Part shown: positions 35,069 to 44,646 of the stretch, one piece after another | Numbering within the stretch: position 1 is the stretch's first letter | Layout of the letters: each line of letters begins with the position of its first letter | Assembly: GCA_965219165.1 (NCBI GenBank) | Contig: CBDCMW010000002.1 | Location: forward strand, 1,178,001 to 1,242,000 | Source: Aldehydirespirator sp965219165 | Lineage (GTDB): Bacteria > Actinomycetota > Acidimicrobiia > Acidimicrobiales > Aldehydirespiratoraceae | DNA: 64,000 nt | Reading direction: 5' to 3' | Program-made: the position numbers and the translations under genes | The notes under the pieces: generated by a model | What the model was told of the DNA's origin: nothing | Seen by the model: the letters and a program-made list of their open reading frames with translations, nothing else | Databases searched by the model: none

Positions 35069-36019
35069 TCATGGTTCGTTGCCTCCGGCCCCGAGCTCGT
35101 TGAGTTCGTTGCTTAGTTCGTTGAGCCCGGTGCCGAGTTCGTCGCTGAGTTCGTTGAGCTCGTCGGTGAGCCGGTTGATTTCGTTGCTGAGTTTGCCCAC
35201 CTCGATCCCGCGCTCATAGCCGAGCCCGAGGGGCAGGAGCCGGTGGACGCCGGCGACGGGGCCCACACCGCGGATCTGCACGGTCACGTCGCCGATGCAT
35301 GTCACCCAGTCGGGCATGTCGAGCTCGGTGGTGACGGTGTACATCTCGCCGGGAGGGGCGGCCGCGCACAGCTTGGCGGCCAGGTTGACCGGCTCGCCGA
35401 CGTAGTCGTCCCCCTCGAACAGCAGCGCCTCGCCGGTGGCCGCGCCGACCCGGACCTGTATGCCGCGGCCGGCGAAGTGGTGGATGAGGTGGGCGCCCAG
35501 CGACAGCGCGGCGGCCGCGTTGGTGGACACCAGCATCGCCCCGTCGCCCAGCCATTTGGCGACCCGCACGCCTCGCTTGGCGGCCACGCTGCGAGTGATC
35601 CTGCGGAAGTCTCCGAGCATGACCACCGCCTCGTGGGGTCCATGGGAGCGGGTGTACGCCGTGAAGCCGCAGAGGTCGGCGAAGCAGAACGTGCGACTCA
35701 CGCTCAGGTGGCTGTCTCCCTCGGGCATCTCGTCGGGATGGACAGTGACGAGCGGCGGGCTGGCTTCGGCCCACTCTCGGGCCGGCCCGGTGTCGGGGGC
35801 GACGAGCGGGGCCAGCACCGGCTCGGACTGTCCCACCTCGGCGCTGGCGACTGGCTCGGACTGTCCCACCTCGGCGCTGGCGACTGGCTCGGACTGTCCC
35901 GAGTCGGCGCTGGCGACTGGCTCGGCGCGGCGGGCCGGCAGGGCTTCACGGCGGGCCGGTTCGGCGGGCTCGGCTTCGCGGGGGGCGGGGTTCGGGTTCA
36001 CGAACGGTTCGTCTAGCAC
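35069..36019 (-). CDS. Class III adenylate/guanylate cyclase domain protein
   Basis: The central cyclase homology domain has both metal Asp residues: FADLCGFTAYT and KWLGDGAMLV. The late motif reads VNLAAKLC, with Lys where the transition-state Arg is normal, which may lower activity. The N-terminal 90 residues contain three 11-residue EPVASAEVGQS-type repeats. The C-terminus is a charged coiled coil built on repeated NEL units. The GTG at 36019 overlaps the cgoX stop by seven bases; the frame is open further upstream only inside cgoX. Confidence 0.75.
   Translation of the reverse strand: MLDEPFVNPNPAPREAEPAEPARREALPARRAEPVASADSGQSEPVASAEVGQSEPVASAEVGQSEPVLAPLVAPDTGPAREWAEASPPLVTVHPDEMPEGDSHLSVSRTFCFADLCGFTAYTRSHGPHEAVVMLGDFRRITRSVAAKRGVRVAKWLGDGAMLVSTNAAAALSLGAHLIHHFAGRGIQVRVGAATGEALLFEGDDYVGEPVNLAAKLCAAAPPGEMYTVTTELDMPDWVTCIGDVTVQIRGVGPVAGVHRLLPLGLGYERGIEVGKLSNEINRLTDELNELSDELGTGLNELSNELNELGAGGNEP
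35821..35919 (-). repeat. Three 33-bp tandem repeats in the cyclase gene
   Basis: Three direct repeats of 33 bp (at 35821, 35854 and 35887) encode the 11-residue unit EPVASAEVGQS. The third copy differs at a few bases. They lie in the disordered N-terminal region, so copy number changes would be tolerated. Confidence 0.8.
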
Positions 36020-37497
36020 AGCACGGCCCTCGCCACGGTCGTTGCCGCGGCCTGCGCGCCCCGGACGCAGGCTGGCAGACCCAAGCCCCGGAAGGCGGCG
36101 CCGGCGGCCACCAGTCCGGGGGTCTCGCTCGCCAGGCACGCTTCCACCGCGGCGATGCGCCCAAGGTGGCCGGGCCGGTACTGCGGCAGGGACCGGCGCC
36201 ACGGCGTGACCCGGGCCTCAAGACGGTTCCGGGCTGCGTCCCTGCTCCAGACCACTCCGGTCTCGGCGAGTTCGCTCGCCAGCACCGACACCAACTCGGC
36301 GGAGTCGAGATCCAGCCATCGCCGGTCGTCGGTGCGCCCGGCCGACACACGCAGAACAGCCAGGCCGTCGCGGCGGTAGTGGCGCCACTTCGAGGACGCC
36401 CACGAGCAGGCGGTGGTCAGCAGCCCCTGGCTGCGGGGCACCAGGAAGCCGCTGCCGTCGAGAGCGCGCGCCAGGTGTTCGTATTGCGCCACGAATGCGG
36501 CCAGCACGACGTCGGAGTACTCGATCTCGCCGAGGATCTGGGCTGCATCTCCAGCGAGGGGCTCCAGCAGGCGGGCTGATTCCCAGGCTGGGCAGGCCAG
36601 GATCACCCCGTCGGCGTCGACGGGGCCGCCGGAGGTGGCGACTGTCCATCGGGGGCCGGCACCGCGGCCCGGCGCCTGCCGCACCGTCTGAGCGGGGGTG
36701 GAGAGACTCACGGCGTCGCCCAACTCCGTGACGAGGGCGGCGACGATGCGGCTGATGCCGCCGCGCACGCTCTGGAACACCGGCGCCTCAGCGGTTCCCT
36801 CGTGGTCGCGGCCCTGCCGGGCGGCCATCTCCTGCAGGACAGAGCCGAGTGGGCCTCCCCGGCGGGCCGCCTCGTACAGGGGCCCGGCACAAGCCTCGAT
36901 GCTCATCCGGTCGGCCGACCCGGCGCTGATGCCGCCGAGGAGGGGGTCGACGAGCCTCTCGAACACCTCGTTGCCGACGCGGGGGCGCAGCACCTCGCCC
37001 ACCGAAGCATCGCCGACGAGAGGGGCGGCGTCGTGGGCCAGGCCGCGACGAAGCTCGTCCGCGCCGTGATCGGAGACGATGCCGGTACCCGCCACTGCGT
37101 CGGCCGTCCACGGTACGCCGAGCACAGCGCGGGCCGGAAGAGGCTGCAGTCGGCCGTCCACCCACACGTAGGCCCCGCTGGTGGCGGGCTCGACCAGATC
37201 GGCGCCGAGCCCGATGCGACGGCACAGCTCGGCTGCGGCGGGGTCGCGGGCCACGAAACCGTCGGGCCCCGAGTCCACGGTCAGGCATCCAATCTGCGAG
37301 CTGTCGATCTTGCCGCCGGGCCGGTCGCTCGCCTCCAGCACGACCGCTTCGATCCCCGCGCACTGAAGCTTGTACGCCGCGGCCAGTCCGGTGATCCCCG
37401 CGCCGATGACGGTCACCCGACCTCTCCGCGGCACGTTCGACGAGGCGCCCGGCTGTGCCGTCGGCGAGGCTCGCAACTGCACCTTCGGGCTGGTCAC
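36013..37497 (-). CDS. cgoX: Protoporphyrinogen/coproporphyrinogen III oxidase
   Basis: This FAD-dependent heme-pathway oxidase begins its dinucleotide-binding strand with VIGAGITGLAAAYKLQ. SDRPGGKIDS and the family block GPDGFVARDPAA follow, and it ends with a second FAD contact near GLGLPACVRGAQAA. At 494 residues it is of the HemY type. In actinobacteria this family oxidises coproporphyrinogen III in the coproporphyrin-dependent route. It follows hemE on the same strand. Confidence 0.88.
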   Translation of the reverse strand: MTSPKVQLRASPTAQPGASSNVPRRGRVTVIGAGITGLAAAYKLQCAGIEAVVLEASDRPGGKIDSSQIGCLTVDSGPDGFVARDPAAAELCRRIGLGADLVEPATSGAYVWVDGRLQPLPARAVLGVPWTADAVAGTGIVSDHGADELRRGLAHDAAPLVGDASVGEVLRPRVGNEVFERLVDPLLGGISAGSADRMSIEACAGPLYEAARRGGPLGSVLQEMAARQGRDHEGTAEAPVFQSVRGGISRIVAALVTELGDAVSLSTPAQTVRQAPGRGAGPRWTVATSGGPVDADGVILACPAWESARLLEPLAGDAAQILGEIEYSDVVLAAFVAQYEHLARALDGSGFLVPRSQGLLTTACSWASSKWRHYRRDGLAVLRVSAGRTDDRRWLDLDSAELVSVLASELAETGVVWSRDAARNRLEARVTPWRRSLPQYRPGHLGRIAAVEACLASETPGLVAAGAAFRGLGLPACVRGAQAAATTVARAVLC

Positions 37498-37566
37498 CCG
37501 GATCGCCCGGTCACCGCTGCGCCTCCTTAGGCGGGTGCCACCGCGGCGACTGCGCCGTCGGGCCGG

Positions 37567-38616
37567 TCACTCGGACCTCACATGGCCCTCGTCGTGCACC
37601 ACCTGCACTACGCGGGCCAGCACATCGGGATCGCTGCCGGGCAGGACTCCGTGACCGAGGTTGAAGATGAAGCCGGGATGCCCGCCGTTGGCCGCCAGCA
37701 CGGCACGGGCCGCGTCGCAGGCGGCCGATTGGCCGGCCAGCACCACGGCGGGATCCAGGTTCCCCTGCAGTGCCCGGCTCGGCCCCACCCGGCGCCGGGC
37801 CGCGTCGATGGGCACGCGGAAGTCTACGCCCACCACCTCCGCGCCGCAGTCGCCCATCTGGTCGAGCAGCTCGCCGGTGCCGACCCCGAAATGGATCCGC
37901 GGCACTCCGGTCTGGCCCACCTCTTCCAGCACCCGGGTCGAGTGCGGGACGACGCCGCGCCGGTACTGGTCCGGAGACAGCGCCCCCGCCCAGCTGTCGA
38001 ACAGCTGCACCGCGGCCGCCCCCGCCTCCACCTGGGCCAGCAGCGACGCGATGGCGAGGTCGGCGAGGCGGTCCAGGAGTTCGTGCCACAGTGCCTCGTC
38101 GCCGACCATCAACGCCTTGGTCCGCTCATGGTGGCGGGACGGGCCTCCTTCCACGAGATACGACGCCACCGTGAACGGGGCCCCCGCGAACCCGATGAGA
38201 GGAACCTCCAGCACTTCGACGACGCGGCGGACTGTCTCGATCACGTACGGCGTGTCGTGGCTGGCATCGAGCGGGCGCAGGCGGTCGAGGTCGCGGCGGG
38301 TCGTGAACGGGTGCTCCACGACCGGCCCGGTGCCCGGCACGATGTCCACGCCGAAGCCAACGGCGTGGGCGGGCACCACGATGTCGCTGAACAGGATGGC
38401 CGCATCCACGCCGTAGCGACGCACCGGCTGCAGGGTGATCTCCGCGGCCCGGTCGGGATCGGCGATGGCGTCGAGTATCGAACCCTCGCCGCGCACAGCC
38501 CGGTACTCGGGAAGGGACCGGCCAGCCTGGCGCATGAACCAAACCGGCACCCGCTCATGCGGCTCGCGGCGACACGCCCGCACGAAGTCGCTGTCGGCGA
38601 ATCGGCCCCTGCTCAT
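37567..38616 (-). CDS. hemE: Uroporphyrinogen decarboxylase
   Basis: HemE converts uroporphyrinogen III to coproporphyrinogen III. The hallmark N-terminus PVWFMRQAGRSLPEYR is present with its conserved Arg pair, plus FSDIVVPAHAVGFGVD with the catalytic Asp and FNLGHGVLPG near the end. The ATG at 38616 gives 349 residues, the family's usual size. It lies just upstream of cgoX, giving two consecutive heme steps together. Confidence 0.95.
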   Translation of the reverse strand: MSRGRFADSDFVRACRREPHERVPVWFMRQAGRSLPEYRAVRGEGSILDAIADPDRAAEITLQPVRRYGVDAAILFSDIVVPAHAVGFGVDIVPGTGPVVEHPFTTRRDLDRLRPLDASHDTPYVIETVRRVVEVLEVPLIGFAGAPFTVASYLVEGGPSRHHERTKALMVGDEALWHELLDRLADLAIASLLAQVEAGAAAVQLFDSWAGALSPDQYRRGVVPHSTRVLEEVGQTGVPRIHFGVGTGELLDQMGDCGAEVVGVDFRVPIDAARRRVGPSRALQGNLDPAVVLAGQSAACDAARAVLAANGGHPGFIFNLGHGVLPGSDPDVLARVVQVVHDEGHVRSE

Positions 38617-38650
38617 CGTGTCAAGCCAGTGGTGGGAGGTCAGGGGTCGA

Positions 38651-39925
38651 TCAGCCTGCCGCTTGCCGCAGCAGACTGGCGAAGCGCTGGCCGTCGCGGT
38701 CCGCAAGGAGGCGGCGGACGGTCTGATCCGCCACCGCGGCCACCTCGGACCGCCAGATCGCCCCGAGGTCGCTGCGGTCGGCGTCCTCGCCGGCATGGCC
38801 GGTGCCGCCGACGTCCTCGCCAGCGTGACCAGTGCGGTCGACGTCTGCGTCGTTGCCGGTGTCCACCAGCTCCACCCCGTCGGGATCGGGGCCCACCACC
38901 AGCACGGCGATGCCTCTGCGGCGCAAGCCGTCCACTTCCTCGCGCAGCTTGTCGTCAACCCATTGCCGCCGGGCCGCCCGCAAGGCCCGTCCGTCAGACC
39001 ACGCCAACTCCAGTGCCTCCGACCACCAGGCCCGGTCTGGTGCCGCCTCCCGCGGTTCGCCCAGCCCAACGCCGACCCGGGTCTTGGTCCAGGCCTCCGA
39101 CAGGGAGCCGCGGACCGTCGACCATCCCGCCGCGCCGCTCATCGGTGACGACACGATGACCAAGTCGAAGGCGGGTGGCCCCATCAGATCGGCGTTGGTG
39201 TAGGAGTGCACGCCGCCGTCGATGTATCGCCTTCCGTCCACGGCGACCGGCTCGAACAGCACCGGCACCGCGCAGCTGGCCCGCACCGCCTCCGCCGCGG
39301 CGGCCTGCAGGTCGTCGCGTCCGAACACCACCCGGTCGCCGTCGGAGAGCCGGACAGCCGTGACCCAGAAGCGGGCCGCGGGCCACGGCTCGGGATGCAG
39401 CTCTGCCATGCGCTGCTGGAGGGCCTCAGTGGTGCGGGTGCCTCGCGGCAGCAGCCCCACTGCGGCATGCAGGGGCCGGGCCTGCCAAGGGGGCCACAGA
39501 GCCCTGGCAGTCAGCGTCGGCGACTGTGGTCCCTGCTCGCTCCAGTCGCGTTCGCTGTGCCCCTCGCTGTAGGGGGTGACCACCCGGTCGATGATGGCTT
39601 GTCCCTCGTCGCTGACGGGCTCGCCGCGCCGATGGGCGTAGAGGTCCGCAGCTGGGATCCCGGCCCGCAGGCAGAGTCCCGTGATGGCTCCGGCCGAGGT
39701 GCCCAGAATCAGCTCCGCGCTCCGAGCGTCCCAGCCTGTGACCTCGTGCAGGGCCCGGACCACACCCGCGTGCCAAGCCTCGGCGGCCGCGCCCCCCGCG
39801 CTCAGGACCAGCCCCACCGAGACCTGACCGCCGGAGCTGTGTTGGCCGCGGCCCGGATCGTCTGCTTCTTCGACGACATCGGCGTCGGTGAGTTCGTCGA
39901 GTTGCGTCGGCTCGCTTGAGTCCAT
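38651..39925 (-). CDS. Patatin-like phospholipase
   Basis: The Ser-Asp dyad of patatins is visible: GTSAG (nucleophile elbow) after ELIL, and DGGVHSYTNADL carrying the Asp. The oxyanion stretch reads SAGGAAAEAWHAGV, less glycine-rich than usual. The enzyme probably hydrolyses lipid acyl esters. The ATG at 39925 is preferred; a GTG nine bases upstream is in frame. Acidic Asp-rich stretches flank the catalytic part. It is divergent from the helicase gene. Confidence 0.82.
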   Translation of the reverse strand: MDSSEPTQLDELTDADVVEEADDPGRGQHSSGGQVSVGLVLSAGGAAAEAWHAGVVRALHEVTGWDARSAELILGTSAGAITGLCLRAGIPAADLYAHRRGEPVSDEGQAIIDRVVTPYSEGHSERDWSEQGPQSPTLTARALWPPWQARPLHAAVGLLPRGTRTTEALQQRMAELHPEPWPAARFWVTAVRLSDGDRVVFGRDDLQAAAAEAVRASCAVPVLFEPVAVDGRRYIDGGVHSYTNADLMGPPAFDLVIVSSPMSGAAGWSTVRGSLSEAWTKTRVGVGLGEPREAAPDRAWWSEALELAWSDGRALRAARRQWVDDKLREEVDGLRRRGIAVLVVGPDPDGVELVDTGNDADVDRTGHAGEDVGGTGHAGEDADRSDLGAIWRSEVAAVADQTVRRLLADRDGQRFASLLRQAAG

Positions 39926-40040
39926 GCAGCCCACGATACGGGCGATAGAATCAACAGTTCCCCCGAATGCCGGATCCGCCCCTGAGCGGCCCGCCGTCTC
40001 GCCGCGGATCTGGCAGCCAGACCCCGCTCGCGGTTCAGTC

Positions 40041-42266
40041 TTGACCAGTCGCCATCCCGACCTAGAAGCCGAACAGGCCTACTTCGATCTGGCCCACGCC
40101 TGCCTGGACACGGCACGAGAGCGGGCCACCATGGCCACGTCGGTGTTCCGCACGGGCCGGGGCGGCACCACCCAGGCCAGATTCGAGCGCGAGGTCATGC
40201 TCGAAGCCGCTCTCGCCCGACTGACCAAGCTCAATATCGGGGACCGGTCGCTGGTGTTCGGCCGCATCGATCCGGCGGGAACCGGGGAACGCTTCTACAT
40301 CGGGCGCGCGGGCCTGTGGGACGCCGACCATGACCCGATACTGGTGGACTGGCGGGCACCGGTCGCCGAGCCCTTCTACCGCGCCACCGGCCCCGAGCCG
40401 CTCAGCCTGGAGCGCCGGCGGCACTTCGCATCCCGGGGCAGCACGCTGCTGGGCATCGAGGACGAGTTCTTCGGCGTCAAGGCCGCCATCGGCCTCGACA
40501 TCGCCGATCGCGACTTCGACGGCGGCACCGGGCCGCCCGATGACGGACACCTCGACGGACACCTCGACGGCCCATCTGCCTCGGGCGCCCTGATCGCCTC
40601 GCTGGAGGCGGCCCGCACCGGCCGCCTCAGCGACATCGTGGCCACCATCCAGGGCGAGCAGGACCGGGTCATCCGCTCGGAGCTGCCGGGCGTGCTCGTG
40701 GTGCAGGGCGGCCCCGGCACCGGAAAGACCGTGGTGGCACTCCATCGGGCCGCCTACCTGCTGTACACGCACCGGTTCCCCCTCGAGAGCCAGGGAGTGC
40801 TGGTGGTCGGCCCGAACCGGCTCTTCCTCGCCTACATCGAGCAGGTGCTGCCCTCGCTGGGGGAGGCCGGCGTGGAGCAGGCCGTGCTCGCGGACCTGCT
40901 CAGCCCGGCGGTCCGGGTCGCGGGCCTCGATGACGAGGCCGTCGGCCGCATCAAGGGCGATCCTCGCATGGCCGGCGTGCTGCGTCGAGCGGTGCGCGAC
41001 CGCCGCCGTCCGTTGCGAAGCGATCTGGTTGTCGGCTACGAGCTGCAGCGGCTGCGCCTCACTGTGGAGCAGTCGGCCGAGATCGTTGCCGACGCGGCCC
41101 GGCGGGTCCGCAAGCACAACGCCGGACGCAGGCTGGTGGAGGAGGCGTTCTACGGGGCGCTGGCCCGCAGCGCGCGCCAAGACGCCGACCCGGCCGAAGT
41201 CCGTGAGAGCCTCTCGGATCGGATCGAGGTGCGAGAGGCGCTGGAGTGGATGTGGCCCGTGCTCACACCGGCCCACCTGGTGAACGATCTGTACGGGTCG
41301 AAGGCGTTGTTGCGCTCCGCCGCCGCCGGCCGGCTCAGCGACGACGAGATAGAGCGGCTGCACCGGCCCCGGGCGGGGCATGCCTCAGAGGTGACGTGGT
41401 CGTCCGACGACGTGCCGGTGCTGGACGAGGCCCGGGCACTGCTTGGGTACCGGGCCGGCCACCGGGAGGAGGACGCGGTCTTGACTTACGGCCACATAGT
41501 GGTGGACGAGGCCCAGGACCTGTCGCCCATGGAGCTTCGCATGATCGCCCGCCGCAGCCTCAACGGCTCGATGACCGTGGTGGGCGACATCGCGCAGGCC
41601 ACCGGATCCTGGGCCCACAATGACTGGGAGTCGGTGCTGGAGGGCCTGCCCGACCGGCGCCTGCCCCGTCGCGTGGAGCTCACTCTCGGCTACCGGATCC
41701 CGGCCCCCGCCATGGCCCTTGCGAACCGGGTGCTTCCCTACGCCGCGCCCGGGGCGCTTCCTCCCGAGACGGTGCGGACCGTCGGCGACGAGCCGCGCAT
41801 CGTGGCGTGCGGGACGGCGGCTGCGAGAAGTGGCCGCGCCGGAGCGGGCCGCGACCTCTCGACGCTGGGCGAGACGCTGGCCGAGGTGATCGAGCAGGAG
41901 CGGGGCGAGGTCGGCGAGGGCAACGTGGCCGTGATTGTTCCCGACTCGCTCCACGAGCCGCTCCGGGTGGATCTGATGGCCCGTTCTGTGGTCTTCGGCG
42001 GTCCCGGTCGCGCCGGCCTCGAGCAGCAGGTGACGCTGGTGCCGGTGCGCTTGGTGAAGGGACTGGAGGTCGATGCTGCGGTCGTGGTCGAGCCGGCGCG
42101 CATAGTGGCCGAGGAGTGCCAGGGGGTGCGCTCGCTGTACGTGGCTCTCACCCGCGCCACCCGGCGCGTGACCGTGGTGCACGCCGAGCCGCTGCCCGAG
42201 GTGCTGGCCGAGCCGTACGCGGCGGCCTGGAGCCGACCGGTTTCTGTGAGCAGATATGCCGACTGA
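40041..42266 (+). CDS. HelD/HelR-like UvrD-family helicase (RNA polymerase recycling factor)
   Basis: This superfamily 1 ATPase of about 741 residues begins with the helical arm typical of HelD (SRHPDLEAEQAYFDLAHACL). Walker A is QGGPGTGKT and Walker B VDEAQDLSPMELRM, followed by GDIAQATGSWAH and the late VALTRATRRVTVVH. Actinobacterial relatives (HelR) remove stalled RNA polymerase and can protect against rifamycins. The start is uncertain: TTG at 40041 fits the family N-terminus, while an ATG at 39924 would add 39 unrelated residues. A TAGAAT box at about 39948 supports the downstream start. Confidence 0.85.
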   Translation: MTSRHPDLEAEQAYFDLAHACLDTARERATMATSVFRTGRGGTTQARFEREVMLEAALARLTKLNIGDRSLVFGRIDPAGTGERFYIGRAGLWDADHDPILVDWRAPVAEPFYRATGPEPLSLERRRHFASRGSTLLGIEDEFFGVKAAIGLDIADRDFDGGTGPPDDGHLDGHLDGPSASGALIASLEAARTGRLSDIVATIQGEQDRVIRSELPGVLVVQGGPGTGKTVVALHRAAYLLYTHRFPLESQGVLVVGPNRLFLAYIEQVLPSLGEAGVEQAVLADLLSPAVRVAGLDDEAVGRIKGDPRMAGVLRRAVRDRRRPLRSDLVVGYELQRLRLTVEQSAEIVADAARRVRKHNAGRRLVEEAFYGALARSARQDADPAEVRESLSDRIEVREALEWMWPVLTPAHLVNDLYGSKALLRSAAAGRLSDDEIERLHRPRAGHASEVTWSSDDVPVLDEARALLGYRAGHREEDAVLTYGHIVVDEAQDLSPMELRMIARRSLNGSMTVVGDIAQATGSWAHNDWESVLEGLPDRRLPRRVELTLGYRIPAPAMALANRVLPYAAPGALPPETVRTVGDEPRIVACGTAAARSGRAGAGRDLSTLGETLAEVIEQERGEVGEGNVAVIVPDSLHEPLRVDLMARSVVFGGPGRAGLEQQVTLVPVRLVKGLEVDAAVVVEPARIVAEECQGVRSLYVALTRATRRVTVVHAEPLPEVLAEPYAAAWSRPVSVSRYAD

Positions 42267-42341
42267 GGCGGCTTCGTTGCTCAAATTTGCGTTGCGACCG
42301 GAGTAAGGCAAGCCGGAGCTGTAGTAGTGAGGATTCCAGCC

Positions 42342-42378
42342 TTGACAAGGTGAAGGAAGGTACCGATAAGATATAAGG
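42342..42378 (+). promoter_or_regulatory. Promoter of the ABC ATPase gene, probably leaderless
   Basis: A perfect TTGACA lies at 42342-42347, with TAAGAT (42367-42372, 19-base spacing) or TATAAG (42373-42378) as the -10. The ATG is at 42380, so the message would start at or near the start codon. No Shine-Dalgarno sequence is suitably placed. Confidence 0.5.
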
Positions 42379-42379
42379 C

Positions 42380-43510
42380 ATGCTTGATAGCGCTGGAGCG
42401 CCGGTTGCCTTGGCGAACCCCGCTTCCGCCTCCGCGGCGCCGGTGGCTGCCACGGTTCGCCGAGGCCGAGGGATCCTGGTGGATGCGGTCGGCGTCGCCC
42501 TCGGCGGTTCGCCGGTCCTGCGCAGCGCTTCGATCTCCGCGGAACCGGGCCGGACGCTGGCGATTCTCGGTCCGAGCGGATGCGGCAAGACCACCCTGCT
42601 GAGGGTTCTGGCGGGGCTGCAGCGGCTGGACGCCGGCCGTGTGGTGCTCGGCGGCACGCTGATGTCGGGCCCCGGCGTTCACGTGGCTGCGGACAAGCGC
42701 GGCGTCGGCATGGTGTTCCAGGACTGGTCGCTGTTCCCGCACCTCACCGTGGCCGCCAACGTGGCCTTCGGCCTGCCCCGCTCGGAGCGGCCCCGCAGCC
42801 GGGTCCTGCCCCGGCCGGCGTCGGCCCGGGTGCGCGATCTCTTGGACTTGGTGGGGATTTCAGAGCTGGGCGACAGGCTGCCCGGCTCGCTGTCGGGCGG
42901 TCAGCAGCAGCGGGTGGCCCTGGCCCGGGCGCTGGCGCCGCAGCCGTCGATGCTGCTGCTCGACGAGCCCTTCTCGAGTCTCGACACCACCTTGAGGGTG
43001 GAGGTGCGGGCCGAGGTGGCCGCGCTGCTGCGGGACCTGGCGGTCACCTGCGTGTTCGTGACCCACGATCAGGACGAGGCCTTCGTGCTCGGCGACGAGG
43101 TGGCCGTGATGCGCGACGGTGCCGTCATCCAGCAGGCTGCGCCCGCAGTGCTCTACGAGCGGCCTGCTGACCGCTGGCTGGCCGGCTTCGTGGGCGAGGC
43201 CGACACCGTGCCCGGCCGGGCCGAGGGCGACGTCGCCCACACGGCCCTCGGTCCGATGCGGCTGCGGTCACCTGCGGTGGGCGCAGTGGACGTGCTGGTC
43301 AGGCCCGAGGAGCTGGCCCTGACCTGGGGAACCTCGGGCACCGTCGACCACATCGAGTTCTTCGGCCACGACACCCTGTACTACATCCGGGGCGCCGACG
43401 GCGACGTGCTGCGCTGCCGGACCACCGGCGCGCCCCGCTTCGGCATCGGCGCCACCGTCGACCTTTGTCACAGCGGAGTCAGCACTGTGGCCTTCTCCCG
43501 CGCCTACTAG
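42380..43510 (+). CDS. ABC transporter ATP-binding protein with TOBE domain (FbpC/PotA type)
   Basis: This 376-residue ATPase has Walker A GPSGCGKT, a Q-loop in VFQDWSLFPHLTV, the signature LSGGQQQRVALARAL and Walker B MLLLDEPFSSLD, plus a C-terminal TOBE-like domain. Ferric-iron or polyamine importers use this type. No permease or binding protein of that class is in the window, so it is an orphan here. It converges on the Rieske oxygenase gene with a four-base overlap. Confidence 0.88.
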   Translation: MLDSAGAPVALANPASASAAPVAATVRRGRGILVDAVGVALGGSPVLRSASISAEPGRTLAILGPSGCGKTTLLRVLAGLQRLDAGRVVLGGTLMSGPGVHVAADKRGVGMVFQDWSLFPHLTVAANVAFGLPRSERPRSRVLPRPASARVRDLLDLVGISELGDRLPGSLSGGQQQRVALARALAPQPSMLLLDEPFSSLDTTLRVEVRAEVAALLRDLAVTCVFVTHDQDEAFVLGDEVAVMRDGAVIQQAAPAVLYERPADRWLAGFVGEADTVPGRAEGDVAHTALGPMRLRSPAVGAVDVLVRPEELALTWGTSGTVDHIEFFGHDTLYYIRGADGDVLRCRTTGAPRFGIGATVDLCHSGVSTVAFSRAY

Positions 43511-44535
43511 CCGGAGACCTCCCCGCTCACCTCGGTTACCAGGTCGGCCAGCATCCGGCGCATCTCCAGGGTGATGCGGTCGGCCTTGGAGTGGTATTCC
43601 AGTGTCGGGGCCAGGGGCACCGCCTTGGTCTGGATGCGCTGAAGGAGTTCGCTGTCCTCGGCGGCCACCGCCTCCTGGAAGGCCACCGCCTCGGCGATGG
43701 CGCCCGGCTCGTCGGGTATGTCGTTGCGGTAGTCGGTGCAGTAGAGCCGGGTGGTGGCCGCGTCCACGGGCTGGTGGCAGAAGCTGATCGTCAGCACCGC
43801 GCCCTCCTCGGGGTAGCCGATGCGCAGGTACACGTGGTGGGGGGCGGTGAAGACGAACAGCAGCTCCCGCTCCACCACCTTGTAGTCGGAGTCGGGGTCC
43901 ATCGAGTCGGCCAGGGCCTTGGTGAAGTGGCGGTGGCTGGCGGTGAAGCGCCAGCCGTCGCGCTCCAGGGCGTAGTCCCGCACCAGCTTGTCGTCCTCGT
44001 CGCCGAAGGTGCCCAGGTGCACGAACGGCAGATGGCCCAGGTCCAGGAAGTTGTCGGCCATCTGGGCCGCCCCGGCGTTCCAGTCCGACGGCGGCAGGGG
44101 GCAGTTCACGAAGCCGGGGTCGTCGTGCTCGGGAACCTCCGGTAGCGGCGCGATCGGGTCCTCCGGCGCCAGCCAGACCAGGTCCAGCGACTCCGCCACC
44201 CCCGCCGCCGCGGTGGCGCAGGCCCGGGCCGGAATGGGCAGGTCCGGGTCGACTGCCGGTATCTCCACGCATGTGCCGTCGGCGGCGAACCGCAAGCCGT
44301 GGTAGGCGCACCGCAGCGTGTCGCCCACGATGGTTCCCGCACTGAGTGGCGAGTAGCGGTGCGGGCAGGGATCCCGCAGCGCGGCCAGCTCGCCTCCCAA
44401 CCGCACCAGGCACCAGCGCTCGCCCAGCAGGTCCACCGCCACTGGCTGGTCGTCGCCGATGTCCGCGCTGCGGGCCACGGGGTGCCAGCAGCGCCGCAGG
44501 GCCGGATGCTCGTTGTCGATCCAGGGCTTGTTCAT
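43507..44535 (-). CDS. Rieske non-heme iron oxygenase (VanA/aromatic demethylase type)
   Basis: The Rieske [2Fe-2S] site is complete: CPHRYSPLSAG and CAYHGLRF. The catalytic iron ligands are probably in NFLDLGHLPFVHLG (D-x2-H-x4-H). The single-component alpha-subunit length (342) suits vanillate-demethylase-like monooxygenases. A reductase is not encoded nearby. The ATG at 44535 has the strong GGGGGAGGG just upstream; the longer frame to 44619 has none. It is last in the minus-strand operon running from 48489. Confidence 0.85.
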   Translation of the reverse strand: MNKPWIDNEHPALRRCWHPVARSADIGDDQPVAVDLLGERWCLVRLGGELAALRDPCPHRYSPLSAGTIVGDTLRCAYHGLRFAADGTCVEIPAVDPDLPIPARACATAAAGVAESLDLVWLAPEDPIAPLPEVPEHDDPGFVNCPLPPSDWNAGAAQMADNFLDLGHLPFVHLGTFGDEDDKLVRDYALERDGWRFTASHRHFTKALADSMDPDSDYKVVERELLFVFTAPHHVYLRIGYPEEGAVLTISFCHQPVDAATTRLYCTDYRNDIPDEPGAIAEAVAFQEAVAAEDSELLQRIQTKAVPLAPTLEYHSKADRITLEMRRMLADLVTEVSGEVSG

Positions 44536-44646
44536 CGTCCCTCCCCCTGCTTGTTCTCGATCCTGGTGGTGTTCATTCGTCGTCGCGTCGTCAGTCTCGA
44601 ACTTCCCGGAGTTGACCACTGCATGTGTGGCAAAGTCGGGGGAAGT

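Noticed and set aside
39925..40041. Rifamycin-associated element before the HelD-like gene
   Set aside because: No long inverted repeat of that type is visible; only a possible -10 box was found.
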